Below, in pieces: positions 1 through 9,348 of a stretch of DNA of 64,000 nt. Below the pieces are notes generated by a model. It made no database searches. It saw nothing but the letters and a program-made list of their open reading frames with translations, and was not told the origin of the DNA. The stretch's first letter is position 1; each line of letters opens with the position of its first letter. The stretch comes from Mycobacterium sp. 1465703.0. GTDB taxonomy: Bacteria; Actinomycetota; Actinomycetes; Mycobacteriales; Mycobacteriaceae. Location: the NCBI RefSeq assembly GCF_001672975.1, contig NZ_LZKU01000017.1, positions 1 through 64,000 on the forward strand. Direction: 5' to 3'. Both the position numbers and the translations under genes were made by a program.

Positions 1-675
1 GTGCTTAGCGACGCAGACATCGACGGTGCCGTCGACGCCGCGGTCTTCGGTGCGTTCATGAACCAGGGGCAGATCTGCATGTCGACCGAGCGCATCGTGG
101 TCGCCTCGCAGCTATGCGACGAGTTCACCAGCAAGCTGGCCGCGCGCGCAGCATCACTTGTGGTGGGCGACCCCCACGATCCCGCCACCCAGATCGGCCC
201 GATGGTGCACGAGACCGCGTGCCACCACGTCGAATCCCTCATACGAGACGCGGTGGACCTCGGCGCTGAGGTACTCGCCGGCGGCCAACGGGAAGGCCTC
301 TACTTCCCCCCCACCGTACTAGCGGGTGTAACTTCGAAAATGCGGATATACCACGAGGAATCGTTTGGGCCCGTCGCCTCGGTCATCACTGCTGACTCTG
401 AGGAAGCTGCTATTGAGATCGCCAACGACACCCCGTTCGGGTTGTCGAGCGCACTCTTCAGCTCAGATGCCGCGCACGCGCTCGAAATCGCCAAACGCAT
501 CAGATCCGGCATCTGCCACATCAACGGGGCTACTGTGCACGACGAAGCACAGATGCCCTTCGGCGGCGTCGGCGACAGCGGCTTTGGACGCTTCGGATCC
601 CGAGCGGCAATAGAGGAATTCACCGAACTTCGCTGGGTGACGATACAAGCAGGCCGCCGAAAGTACGCGATGTGA
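1..675 (+). CDS. Aldehyde dehydrogenase, C-terminal part (5' end outside window)
   Basis: NAD(P)+-dependent aldehyde dehydrogenase superfamily, cut by the window edge: about 224 residues of a usual ~480 are seen. The catalytic cysteine lies in GQICMSTERI (about residue 26 here), followed by the family's ESFGPV motif (about residue 120) and a PFGGVGDSGFGR motif near the C-terminus. The enzyme oxidises an aldehyde to its acid. The GQIC-M-STERI context resembles the vanillin/salicylaldehyde/benzaldehyde dehydrogenase branch, and the neighbours (ring hydroxylase, indolepyruvate oxidoreductase-type enzyme, PucR regulator) agree with a role in aromatic or aryl-acid breakdown. The substrate cannot be decided from sequence. 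The GTG at base 1 is unlikely to be the true start because the N-terminal cofactor-binding half is missing. Confidence 0.9.
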   Translation: MLSDADIDGAVDAAVFGAFMNQGQICMSTERIVVASQLCDEFTSKLAARAASLVVGDPHDPATQIGPMVHETACHHVESLIRDAVDLGAEVLAGGQREGLYFPPTVLAGVTSKMRIYHEESFGPVASVITADSEEAAIEIANDTPFGLSSALFSSDAAHALEIAKRIRSGICHINGATVHDEAQMPFGGVGDSGFGRFGSRAAIEEFTELRWVTIQAGRRKYAM

Positions 676-1246
676 ACGGACGATGATTCACGTCGGTACG
701 CCAGCGGGCGGCGAGGCCCGGTCGAAACGCGGACACGTTGCACTAACGGCCCGACGGCAAAGTCAACAGCGCCACACATGAGGTGGCCCATGGTGATCGA
801 CCGACTCCTGGGTGACGCAGGCGGGAGTTGCTGGTGCCGTGCTGTGTCGCAGTGGCTGAGCTGAAGTTGTTGGTGCCCGCGGGTGCAGCCGTTCCTATTG
901 CTGCGACGGCACAGGTCCCACGACCGACCGCGTCGACAAGCGACCCAGCTGGCCACCTCGCCACGCCAGATAGTTCCCTCGAATGGAGGGCGACACGACT
1001 AAGGAGACGACGGTGACGAATTAAGGCGGCCCCTTTGTCGAACGGCCGCGGTCGACGATCGGCGACCGGGGCCGTTGAAAGAACTCAGTCTCGCGCGGTG
1101 ACCACGGTGAGGGCTCAGCGTGACGATCGCGCACTCCTGTCATAGCGCAGACAATAAGCGTCGTGTCAATCCATCGGTGCGGGCCGCGAGGTCAAAAAGA
1201 CCGCTACACAAGAAGAATACTTGCAGGCGCGACGGACAACCGCTAT
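676..1246. other. Gene-free stretch between ALDH and the oxidoreductase
   Basis: About 570 bases between two convergent genes. No reading frame in it resembles a protein family. The one structure I see is the hairpin at 1041-1076. Confidence 0.6.
1041..1076. terminator. Hairpin, possible bidirectional terminator
   Basis: Two 14-base arms (1041-1054 and 1063-1076) pair with one mismatch around an 8-base loop, in the gap between two convergent genes. There is no U-tract. Mycobacterial terminators often lack one, so a terminator role is plausible but inferred. Confidence 0.45.
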
Positions 1247-4200
1247 TCAGGCCACCCCTGCGCGTGCAGCACGGAACTCGCCGATCGTGCGGAATAAATT
1301 CTCGTGATAGGTCTCGATGTTGCGCATCTTGATCTCTTCATACCCTCGTATGACATCCGGCAAGGCTGCCAAGGCCACAGCGTATGGGTGGTTCGACGGC
1401 GAAAGGTGGGGAAGAATTTCCTCCATGCACCGCCGGTATTCATCGATCAACGCGCGCTCAGTCTTGCGCATGCGTAAATACCCGAAAGGATCAAGTGGGG
1501 TGTGTCGCAATCGCCGCGCGGCATAGAGCAGCACAAAAATCGGTCTAACCCATGACCCAAGTGACACTTTGGACTTCATCCCTAGCGCACGCAGCATCGG
1601 GGGATGCAACCGGTATTTGATCCGTGCGCCCGGCCCGAACTCGGCGCTGATTTGTTGCGACAGCCCGGAATCCAAACTGAGCCGGGCGACTTCGTATTCG
1701 TCCTTATAGGCCATCAGCTTGTAAAGATAGCGCGCAACGGATTCAGTGAGTTCCATCGATTGGATACCGCACTGCTGTTCGGCTGACCGGACCGTTTCAA
1801 CGAAATCAGCATACCGTTTGGCGTACCTGGCGTTTTGATAGCCAATCAAGTCGCTGACGCGGCGCGTTATAAGCTGCATCACTTCCGAGTCCTCCGGCGC
1901 CTTTACGACCGAACAGATCGACCTGGCAGCCTCCGGCGAGGGAAGGCCAGCAGGCACGACAGGATCGGTATTATCGAGTCCTGGAACGGTTTCCGGATAA
2001 GCAACCATCTGTCGCCCCCAACGAAAAGCTGAAATGTTTTCGTCGACTTTTACGCGATTGGCAGTGATCGCTTTCTCGAACGCCGCCGCGGTGATAGGGA
2101 TGAAGCCGGCCTGGTAGGCCGCACCGGCAAGAACGACATTGGCAAGCTCATCGCCCTCGAACACCTCGGTGGTCACGCGACGAACGTCGACAAAAACCCC
2201 GCCCGGCCGCACAGTCGCCGCCCGGATGCGTTCAATAAGTTCGTCGCGCTCGGGGAATAAGACCGACGGATCCGACACCATCGCCCCCGTGGCCAATTCG
2301 CTGGTCGAGATCGCCGCGACCGTACGGTTGGGATCCAGAAGCGCGAGATTGGCCGGTGCGGCACTCACGAGAAGGTCGCAGCCCAACACCAAGTCGACTT
2401 CGCCGCGGACGGCCTTACTGCCCACCGTGCGGTGCTGTTCGGTGAACTTGATATCAGATGCGACTGCGCCCCCTTTCTGCGACATCCCGGTTTGATCGAG
2501 CGTATGGACGCTCAAACCGCACGCTGCGGCTGCCGTACTCAACAGCTGTGACAGTGTCACAACACCAGTGCCGCCCACCCCGAGGAGGCGAATCGTGTAC
2601 TGGCCGTCAATGAATCGGCGGCGCGTGGGTTCGGGAAAGTGCTCGCGGGGTTTTGCGCCAGTGCGCGGTCGCTCCGTGGCCGGCACCACTGAGATGAACG
2701 CCGGACAGTCCCCGTCGAGGCAGGAGTAGTCCCGGTTACATGACGCCTGATCGATGCGCGTTTTTCGTCCAAACTCCGTTGCAACCGGCTGAACGGACAG
2801 ACAGTTGGACTTGCGACCGCAGTCCCCGCAGCCTTCGCAGACCCGCTCGTTGATGAAGACGCGCTCCACCGGGTCAGGTGCCAGGCCCCGCTTCCGTTTA
2901 CGCCGCAGCTCCGCGGCACACTCTTGATCGTGGATGAGTACCGTCACACCCGGTACCCCACCCAAGTGTTCCTGGGCCTCCATCAGGCGGTCTCGGTGCC
3001 AAACCCCAACTTTGTACTGCCGAGCCAGTGGTCGCAGACGACGCGGATCATCAGTAGTGATGAGGACCTCGCGGACCCCCTCGGCTTGCAGCGCGGCGAT
3101 GAGCTGAGACAGGGTCAGCTCTCCGGCGGGTTGTTGGCCGCCGGTCATCGCAACGGCAGAATTGTGCAACAGCTTGTAGGTAATGTTCACGCCCGCCGCG
3201 ACGCTGTTGCGGATCGCCAGGCTGCCCGAGTGGTGGAAGGTGCCATCGCCGAGGTTTTGAATGAAGTGTTCCTCAACGACGAAGGGGGCCATACCTATCC
3301 ATTGCGCACCCTCGCCGCCCATCTGCGTCAGTCCGACGACGTCACCGAACTCTCGGGCGTCCATCCCGACAACCAGGCCGTGACAACCGATCCCGGCACC
3401 CACCTGAGCCCCCGCCGGCGTCTTCGCGGATCTGTTGTGCGGGCATCCCGAGCAGAAGTAGGGCGTCCTGGACAACAACGGCAGTGCAATCGGTGTGCGA
3501 GTGGGTCTCCTTGTTGCCGACCAGCTTTCAACCGAGGGGAAGTCACCCAAACGGAGCAGTGTTGTCGCTAACGCCGCAGCAATCTTGTCCGCGTCGAGTT
3601 CGCCGTGTCGGGCTAAGGCCTCGGCGGGGGCGCTGTCCTGCTTTCCCAGGATGCGAGGGGCATCCGGCACGCCATAGAGGACTTCCTTGAGGGCAGCTTC
3701 CAGGAATGGGCGCTTTTCCTCCACCACGATGACCTCGCGCAGACCGCGCGCAAACGCCGTAATCTCTTGGCGGTCAAGTGGGTATATCATCGCAAATTTC
3801 ATCAACCGGACACCACGACGCGCCAACTCGTCTTGGCTGAGGCCCATCATTTGCAGTGCCTGCACAAGGTCGGCGTACGTCTTGCCTGCGGCGACGATAC
3901 CGATGCGACTATCACCGCGACCACCCACCACGTTGAGGTTGTTCGCAACGCAATAGCGGCGGGCCAACTCTAGACGCACTGTCTCACGCGTCAACTCGAG
4001 TTCATCGAGTACAGGCTGCAGAACATGCGCGGTGACCGCATGCCGATACGGCTTCCCGCGGTATTCGACAGTCGGACGGACCGGCGTGATGCGCTGCGGA
4101 TCCACTCTGGCGATTCCAGATGCATCCGCAACATTCGTGACGACCTTCAGTGCGGTCCATAATCCGCTCGCTCGGGACAGCGCGACCGCGTGCTGACCGA

Positions 4201-4747
4201 AGTCGAGCACATCTTGCATGTCTGCGGGATAAAGGGTGGGCACGCCAAGGTCGGCGAGCAGAGCATCCGATGAGCCGGGCGAGGTCGACGACTTGGCGGC
4301 CGGGTCATCGCCCACCAGCGCGACCACACCGCCGGCGGGGTGGGTGCCCATCAGGTTGTTGTGTCGAATCGCGTCGGCGGCCCGATCCAGTCCCGGCGAC
4401 TTTCCGTACCACCAACCGGTCACCCCGTCGACGGTGGCACGCGATGACGCCGATGCTAGCTGGGAACCCTGCACCGAGGTCGCCGCCAGTTCTTCATTGA
4501 CGGCGGGGCTAAACACGATGTCGTGCTCTTTCAATAGGGCCGAGCGCTTAGCGAGTTCAAGGTCATATCCCGCCAGTGGGGATCCCTCGTAACCGGAGAT
4601 GAAGGCCGCGGTCTTCAGACCGCTTCGAGTGTCTACGCGCCGACAGTCGATCGGCAGGCGGGCAAGCGCCTGGATACCCGTCAGATACACGCGCCCGGAT
4701 ATGCCGCCGAAGCGATCTTCGACTGCGAGGAGACCATCACTTGTCAC
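1247..4747 (-). CDS. Indolepyruvate:ferredoxin oxidoreductase-type enzyme (fused subunits)
   Basis: A 1166-residue member of the 2-oxoacid:ferredoxin oxidoreductase superfamily of the fused IorA/IorB type found in actinobacteria and proteobacteria. In order: N-terminal pyrimidine-binding region; the TPP domain with CSGCPHN (432-438) and the GDG motif (500-502) that binds Mg-TPP; a double ferredoxin-like cluster region, CEGCGDCGRKSNC (637-649) and CNRDYSCLDGDCP (670-682); and the gamma domain with GVGGTGVVTLSQLL (723-736). It decarboxylates an aryl-pyruvate or other 2-oxoacid to the acyl-CoA, reducing ferredoxin. Length is normal and no key motif is missing. It is divergent from the PucR-type regulator at 4895, which is a likely controller. 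The substrate is not certain: close actinobacterial relatives are annotated only by family. Confidence 0.88.
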   Translation of the reverse strand: MTSDGLLAVEDRFGGISGRVYLTGIQALARLPIDCRRVDTRSGLKTAAFISGYEGSPLAGYDLELAKRSALLKEHDIVFSPAVNEELAATSVQGSQLASASSRATVDGVTGWWYGKSPGLDRAADAIRHNNLMGTHPAGGVVALVGDDPAAKSSTSPGSSDALLADLGVPTLYPADMQDVLDFGQHAVALSRASGLWTALKVVTNVADASGIARVDPQRITPVRPTVEYRGKPYRHAVTAHVLQPVLDELELTRETVRLELARRYCVANNLNVVGGRGDSRIGIVAAGKTYADLVQALQMMGLSQDELARRGVRLMKFAMIYPLDRQEITAFARGLREVIVVEEKRPFLEAALKEVLYGVPDAPRILGKQDSAPAEALARHGELDADKIAAALATTLLRLGDFPSVESWSATRRPTRTPIALPLLSRTPYFCSGCPHNRSAKTPAGAQVGAGIGCHGLVVGMDAREFGDVVGLTQMGGEGAQWIGMAPFVVEEHFIQNLGDGTFHHSGSLAIRNSVAAGVNITYKLLHNSAVAMTGGQQPAGELTLSQLIAALQAEGVREVLITTDDPRRLRPLARQYKVGVWHRDRLMEAQEHLGGVPGVTVLIHDQECAAELRRKRKRGLAPDPVERVFINERVCEGCGDCGRKSNCLSVQPVATEFGRKTRIDQASCNRDYSCLDGDCPAFISVVPATERPRTGAKPREHFPEPTRRRFIDGQYTIRLLGVGGTGVVTLSQLLSTAAAACGLSVHTLDQTGMSQKGGAVASDIKFTEQHRTVGSKAVRGEVDLVLGCDLLVSAAPANLALLDPNRTVAAISTSELATGAMVSDPSVLFPERDELIERIRAATVRPGGVFVDVRRVTTEVFEGDELANVVLAGAAYQAGFIPITAAAFEKAITANRVKVDENISAFRWGRQMVAYPETVPGLDNTDPVVPAGLPSPEAARSICSVVKAPEDSEVMQLITRRVSDLIGYQNARYAKRYADFVETVRSAEQQCGIQSMELTESVARYLYKLMAYKDEYEVARLSLDSGLSQQISAEFGPGARIKYRLHPPMLRALGMKSKVSLGSWVRPIFVLLYAARRLRHTPLDPFGYLRMRKTERALIDEYRRCMEEILPHLSPSNHPYAVALAALPDVIRGYEEIKMRNIETYHENLFRTIGEFRAARAGVA

Positions 4748-4894
4748 TACTCACTGCCTTCCTTGCGCACGCCGTCGTCGGGGGCTGACGAATTTTGCGC
4801 TAACCACTAAGGCTAGGACCGCCAATGAGCCACTATCATTGGGCAGAGCACGAAGGCGCCCATAATAATTTCGTGAATTTCACAGGCTGAGGCA
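4748..4894. promoter_or_regulatory. Divergent promoter region, oxidoreductase / PucR regulator
   Basis: 147 bases between two divergent starts, so both promoters and any PucR-type operator must lie here. The part nearest the regulator is AT-rich for this genome (around 4860-4880), but I cannot assign a clear -10/-35 pair or a convincing palindrome. Confidence 0.5.
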
Positions 4895-6094
4895 ATGCAA
4901 CCACCCATTAACGGGCCCGCGGACCTTTCCCTCGACATTCCTGCCCTGGCGGAGCGTGTGGCGCGCCAGATCCGCGTAGAGATCGCGGGCTACGCCCGGG
5001 TTGCCGTCACCGAACACAACGCGGATGTACACCGCCAGATCAGCGACATCGTCGCTGGCCTGCAGAGCCGCACTACCCCCAACGCTGCGCAAATCCAATT
5101 CGCCCGCCAGATTGGCCGGCAGCGATCCATCGAAGGCCTTGCACTGACCGAGGTGATCGAGGCCTATCACATCGCCTTCCGCGAAACGTGGGACGAGCTG
5201 CTCAGGTGGTCACGAGACCGCCATCGTGGCCTCGATGCGCTCAGTCAGGTCGGCCTGCTGTGGAGTTGGATCCACCGACTATCCGCAGCTGTCGCCGACG
5301 CGCACGCGGAAAAGTCGATGGTCAGCGAGGGTGCCCGCACGATGTGGCGACAAGAACTGATCGACGCACTCATCGACCGACGGCTGGGCCGTGAATCCGA
5401 GGTCGTCGCCGAGCGGCTGGGTTACCGGCTCGAAAAGGACGAATTCACCGTGATTTGTTGCGCGGCGGACTCGAACGACGGCATCAACGAACTCAACGCC
5501 AGACTTGCCGCCTCAGTCGGTGTCGGGCATTGCGGAAACCACGCAGATCAATCCTTCACCATCAGTCAGGGGGTCCCTACCGACACGCTTTTACAGATAA
5601 TTCGAGACAGCCGACCCGCCAGCCCTTTTGGGATCGGCGTCGCGCGCCAGGGTCTGGGTGGAGCCGCAATGAGTCTGCGTGATGCGGCCGACGCGTTCAA
5701 GCATGCGCAATCCGCCGGTGCCGAAATCAATTTCGAAACAGATTGGCTTGCCGCCACAGTTGCAGCCCACGCTCGACGGTTCGATGCCATCCTGTCCGTC
5801 GGTACATCAGTTGCGCGGCGCAATCCCCGGTTGGCGGATGCAGTCCGCGCCTACGCATCCAGCGGCTTTTCGATCAGCGCCTGCGCTCGAGAATTGGGCA
5901 TCCATCCCAACTCAGTGAAATACCGGCTCCAGCGTTGGTCAGCGTTGACCGGCTGGCGATTCGACACGTTTCTAGGACTCGTCAATTCTGTGGCATCATT
6001 GTCCCAAGCGGCACACGATGCCCCTGCCGTCGTACCGGCAGGTAATGACGCGGCAACGCTTCCCGAGCGCGCTCAAAGCCAAAAGGACGCTTAG
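4895..6094 (+). CDS. PucR/CdaR-family transcriptional regulator
   Basis: A 399-residue regulator with the C-terminal PucR-type helix-turn-helix: the segment ending in HPNSVKYRLQRW...TGW at about residues 317-354 is the hallmark of this family (FSISACARELGIHPNSV matches the recognition helix). The middle is the usual GGDEF-like regulatory domain and the N-terminus a RsbRD-like helical domain (ARQIGRQRSIEGLALTEVIEAYHIAF). ATG at 4895 follows a short GAGG. Members activate adjacent catabolic operons in response to a pathway compound, so the divergent oxidoreductase at 1247-4747 is the natural target (inference). A ~45-residue Ala-rich tail follows the HTH. Confidence 0.88.
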   Translation: MQPPINGPADLSLDIPALAERVARQIRVEIAGYARVAVTEHNADVHRQISDIVAGLQSRTTPNAAQIQFARQIGRQRSIEGLALTEVIEAYHIAFRETWDELLRWSRDRHRGLDALSQVGLLWSWIHRLSAAVADAHAEKSMVSEGARTMWRQELIDALIDRRLGRESEVVAERLGYRLEKDEFTVICCAADSNDGINELNARLAASVGVGHCGNHADQSFTISQGVPTDTLLQIIRDSRPASPFGIGVARQGLGGAAMSLRDAADAFKHAQSAGAEINFETDWLAATVAAHARRFDAILSVGTSVARRNPRLADAVRAYASSGFSISACARELGIHPNSVKYRLQRWSALTGWRFDTFLGLVNSVASLSQAAHDAPAVVPAGNDAATLPERAQSQKDA

Positions 6095-6261
6095 TTGTTA
6101 GTTGTTGCGGATCCGCCCCAATAGCGCGCTGGATCTGGGCGTCGGCGCGTCGTATGCCGGCGCTGAACAGGTCGACGGCCACGGTGAGAAATGGTACCCC
6201 GGCCACGGTCCGTCGTCGGCTTGCTCTCGCCGCGACGACCGTAATACGGCTTATCCGTCTC

Positions 6262-7848
6262 TCAATTGTGCGATCCAGGCGAGAGGCCGAACCAGGTCGC
6301 CAACGCGCGGTTGAGGGCGCCCACCGCCGGGTCGTCCTCCGATGATGCCCAGGAGACGTAGCCGTCGGGACGGACCAATGCCGCGGTGAAGTTGAGCGGC
6401 TCGATCGGTTTGCCCGCGACTATGTTGAGGCCGGCGCGGTCGTTGAGGCTAACGGCGAAGACGCTGCGATCGGTGAAGTCCACGAGCAGTGGCCGGCCGT
6501 CGCGGGCGAGTTGTGCGACGCGCTGCCGCCCGTGTGCCGGGAGATCAATGGTGATGTCCGGCATCCAATACCCGACAGCAGGATGGTCATCAGATTGAGT
6601 CGGATAGCGGACGGCAGTACCGGACAAGGTGACCATGAGGTCCTCGGCCACGGCAGGCAGGCGCAGCAGTCCACCGAGAATTTCGCGCAGAGCCGTGATT
6701 TCCGGGCCCGGACGCAGGAGAGCCAGTTGCGCACGGCTGTGGGTGATCACGTTTTGGGCCGCGGGCCTGCGCTCGGCATCGTAGGTGTCGAGCACCGTGG
6801 CTTCGACCCGGCCGTGCACGACGTTGGCCAGTTTCCAGCCGAGGTTGGCTGCATCTTGGAGGCACAGGTTCAACCCTGGGCCGCCGATAGGCGAATGAAC
6901 GTGGGCAGCGTCGCCGGCCAGCAGCACACGCCCGCGCCGGTAGTGCTCGGCGATGCGGGAATTGATTCCATCGAAGCGCCGCAGCACGGGCTCGCTGTCG
7001 GGGTCTATGGGTTGCAGTGGAACTTCCACGCCCAGGACGCGTCGGATGCTGTCTTCAAGTTCGGTGATGGTGAGCGGGTCGCCGAATCCGGGATGATCAC
7101 TGCTGCCCCGAACATCATCTGCCGCCGGCGCCAGTTCCAGTGTCCCGACCATTGATTGCCCACGAAGGTGGAACCACATGAAAATCCCCGCCTCAGTCCT
7201 CAGAAACGGCACCGCCGGCATCGGCCCGTAGCCGGGAATGTCCAGCTCACTTGTCGCGGAGTGTGTCCACTCCGGTGGTGGCCTCAGCCCGCGCCCCATA
7301 CGAGACACCGAGTCGTTGGACGACATTCCGGGAAAACCAATCTCGGCGTGTTTGCGGGTCGTGCTGCGCCCGCCATCGGCGCCCACCAGGTATTCAGTGT
7401 TGATGGTGTACAGCCCGGTTGGCCCGTCGACCTCGACAGTGACACCCTGGGCGTCCTGGGTGAATCCCCGCAGCCGGTGGCCCCATCGCAGGTTCGCCCC
7501 GAGTCTGGCCGCGTGCTCAGCCAGCGCGCGGGTCAGGCGTGGTTGGTGCACGGGCAGCATGTAGAACTGGTTCGATGACGTTTCCGCGGGCTGACCGAAA
7601 ATGAGCCCCCCAAACATCCCTAGCGGCAACGTGTACGGGCGGCCCGCCGAACCCGACAGCTGTTCGTAGAGTCCGCGGTTGTCGAGGAAGCGCACCGCAG
7701 GACCGCCGATGCCGTTGGCGCGGTGCTCTGTATTGGGGCCAGGTAACGAGTCGAGAACGATCGGTGTGATCCCGGCCAGCGCAAGCTCGCTTGCCAACAA
7801 CAAACCGGTCGGTCCGCCCCCGGCGATCACCACGGGTGCATCAGTCAT
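6262..7848 (-). CDS. FAD-dependent aromatic monooxygenase (PHBH fold)
   Basis: A 528-residue class A flavoprotein hydroxylase. It has the FAD ADP-binding motif GGGPTG (about 10-15), the DG motif VGADGGRS (155-162), the GD motif LLAGDAAHVHSPIGGPGLN (about 310-327), and a C-terminal thioredoxin-like domain as in the phenol/pentachlorophenol/rifampicin-hydroxylase branch. It would hydroxylate an aromatic substrate using NAD(P)H and O2. An upstream in-frame start exists at 7935, but the ATG at 7848 has a good GGAGAGAAAGG ribosome site and puts the first beta strand at the normal distance from the N-terminus, so I chose it. The gene is convergent with the PucR regulator. The substrate is unknown. 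Confidence 0.88.
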   Translation of the reverse strand: MTDAPVVIAGGGPTGLLLASELALAGITPIVLDSLPGPNTEHRANGIGGPAVRFLDNRGLYEQLSGSAGRPYTLPLGMFGGLIFGQPAETSSNQFYMLPVHQPRLTRALAEHAARLGANLRWGHRLRGFTQDAQGVTVEVDGPTGLYTINTEYLVGADGGRSTTRKHAEIGFPGMSSNDSVSRMGRGLRPPPEWTHSATSELDIPGYGPMPAVPFLRTEAGIFMWFHLRGQSMVGTLELAPAADDVRGSSDHPGFGDPLTITELEDSIRRVLGVEVPLQPIDPDSEPVLRRFDGINSRIAEHYRRGRVLLAGDAAHVHSPIGGPGLNLCLQDAANLGWKLANVVHGRVEATVLDTYDAERRPAAQNVITHSRAQLALLRPGPEITALREILGGLLRLPAVAEDLMVTLSGTAVRYPTQSDDHPAVGYWMPDITIDLPAHGRQRVAQLARDGRPLLVDFTDRSVFAVSLNDRAGLNIVAGKPIEPLNFTAALVRPDGYVSWASSEDDPAVGALNRALATWFGLSPGSHN

Positions 7849-8004
7849 GCGAATTGCCTTTCTCTCCAATGTCGTTCGCTCACACGCTCCGCAGCCATAG
7901 TTCGAAAACCTGAAGGACGTCAGCCGGTAAGCCACTACGGTGGTGGTGTAAGCCTGTGACCGGCGCGGTCGAGCCTGCGACCGCGCCGGCCTTGGTAGTG
8001 GGCT

Positions 8005-8616
8005 CTAACTTTCAGCGAGAACCAGGTGCAGCTCTTTCTTGGCTTCGCTGACCGCGTCGAGGACCTTGATGCGGACCTGCGACAGCGTTGCCTTCTGCTC
8101 CTCGGTGCCCGACCATGCGATCGATCGGGCCAGACCGGCGACTTCGAACAGCTCCGTACGGAGCTTGAATACTTCCGCAAACCGTGCGGCCTGCTTCAGG
8201 AATACCGCCGCTGATTCGCTGGTCACGCCCCGCCAGGCCAGCACACTGCGGCCAAGTTCCGTCGGCGTGGCCACACCGTCGTCGATCGACACGAAACCCC
8301 GTGCGGCAAGCAGACCGATAGCCAGTTCTACGATGTGTTCTGGCGGGTTCAGTGCACCTCCGGTCGCCTCATTGACCCGTTCGAGGATCTGCGTGGCGCT
8401 CGCCGGGCCCTCGAGCAGGATCACCGCAGTACCGAACGCGGCCCGCTTAAAGCCCGCAGCCGGACCATGACCCACGGCCCCAGGCCCAAAGCCAGCATGC
8501 CCTGGCCCACCAAAACCAGGGCCGCCACCGAAACCGGGCACATTACTGAAGTCTGGCCCACCAAAACCGGAGACACCACCGAAACCGGGGTCGGCAGAGA
8601 ATCCTTCATCAGACAT
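8005..8616 (-). CDS. PadR-like winged-helix protein with FGG-rich N-terminus
   Basis: 203 residues. The first ~55 are low complexity, with repeated GFGG and FG units plus HGH-type glycine/histidine stretches. This is followed by a winged-helix region (GTAVILLEGPASATQILERVNEATGG..., then ELAIGLLAARGFVSIDDG) and a C-terminal helical segment (FAEVFKLRTELFEVAGLA). The layout matches actinobacterial PadR-family regulators with glycine-rich leaders; the assignment rests on layout and helix pattern rather than a single diagnostic motif. It probably binds the three half-sites just upstream at 8666-8701 and so represses itself (inference). The neighbouring monooxygenase, 150 bases downstream on the same strand, may be part of its regulon. 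Confidence 0.65.
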   Translation of the reverse strand: MSDEGFSADPGFGGVSGFGGPDFSNVPGFGGGPGFGGPGHAGFGPGAVGHGPAAGFKRAAFGTAVILLEGPASATQILERVNEATGGALNPPEHIVELAIGLLAARGFVSIDDGVATPTELGRSVLAWRGVTSESAAVFLKQAARFAEVFKLRTELFEVAGLARSIAWSGTEEQKATLSQVRIKVLDAVSEAKKELHLVLAES

Positions 8617-8665
8617 TGCATATCCCTTTCGTCATGCGGCGACGGTCTGTCGACCACCGCGACCA

Positions 8666-8701
8666 GGTATCAAGAAGCTTGATGCCAAGCACCTTGATAC
8701 C
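8666..8701. promoter_or_regulatory. Triple half-site operator upstream of the PadR-like gene
   Basis: A perfect 9-base inverted repeat, GGTATCAAG (8666-8674) / CTTGATACC (8693-8701). A third copy, CTTGAT, sits between them (8678-8683) and pairs with the first as ATCAAG-AAG-CTTGAT. It lies 50-85 bases before the start at 8616. Autoregulation by the PadR-like protein is inferred. Confidence 0.6.
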
Positions 8702-8880
8702 CGTGCCGAAGAGCGGTGTCAAAGACGACTGTAGACGCGGTCTGCGGCAGTCGCGCAAGTCACTGATATCTAAAATAACCCCCGCGATCGACGTCGCGGT
8801 TCCTCGCGGACTAGCCGAAAGACTCTGTGCAGCACCTTCGCTGGGCTTCGATCGACACATGACAGTGCAGTTGACGCTTG

Positions 8881-8920
8881 TGACATCCAAGTGACCGTCA
8901 ACTGAGAGTTGTGACATTCG
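8881..8920. repeat. Transposon-end-like repeat, copy 1
   Basis: Shares TGACATCC, GTGAC, TCAACTGAGA and TGACA blocks, in the same order and spacing (one base different), with 35801-35836. No transposase gene is near. I read it as a solo end of a lost mobile element, one of three such sites in the window. The rest of 8702-9348 shows no gene. Confidence 0.5.
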
Positions 8921-9348
8921 TATGACGTTTGCACCCGGTCCTAGGGGATCGAATCTGACGACCGAGCCAGGGCGCGGCGGTTGTTGGCATGCAAGAAAGA
9001 TTGAGATGTAGCTCGACGCACCAGTGGCGAACAGTCAGGCCGCCCAGCGCGGCGGCCTTAGACCGATATGCGTTGCGTACCTGCAGTTTTCCCGCTTCTG
9101 CGGATAACGTCTCCGCGTGGCAGTTGGCCCGCACGGTAGGGGTGTGGCATTCGACGGACACCAATCCACCAAGGCGCCAAAGACTCTCGTCCTCGTCCTA
9201 AAGGTCGACACTGTCGGCGACATCGGTGCCCGATGTCTTCATGTTGGTTTCAGAACCGCGTCCTACCGTTCGCCCACACCTAGTAGCGATCCACCGTCGT
9301 GAAATTGGATTGCATGCTCTGAACCGGAAGAACTCATGAGGAGGACAG

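Noticed and set aside
4794..4810. A box TTAGCGCAAAATTCG near the oxidoreductase, similar to the ESX promoter box.
   Set aside because: No TANNNT follows at the right distance and it is ~50 bases from the start codon; probably chance.
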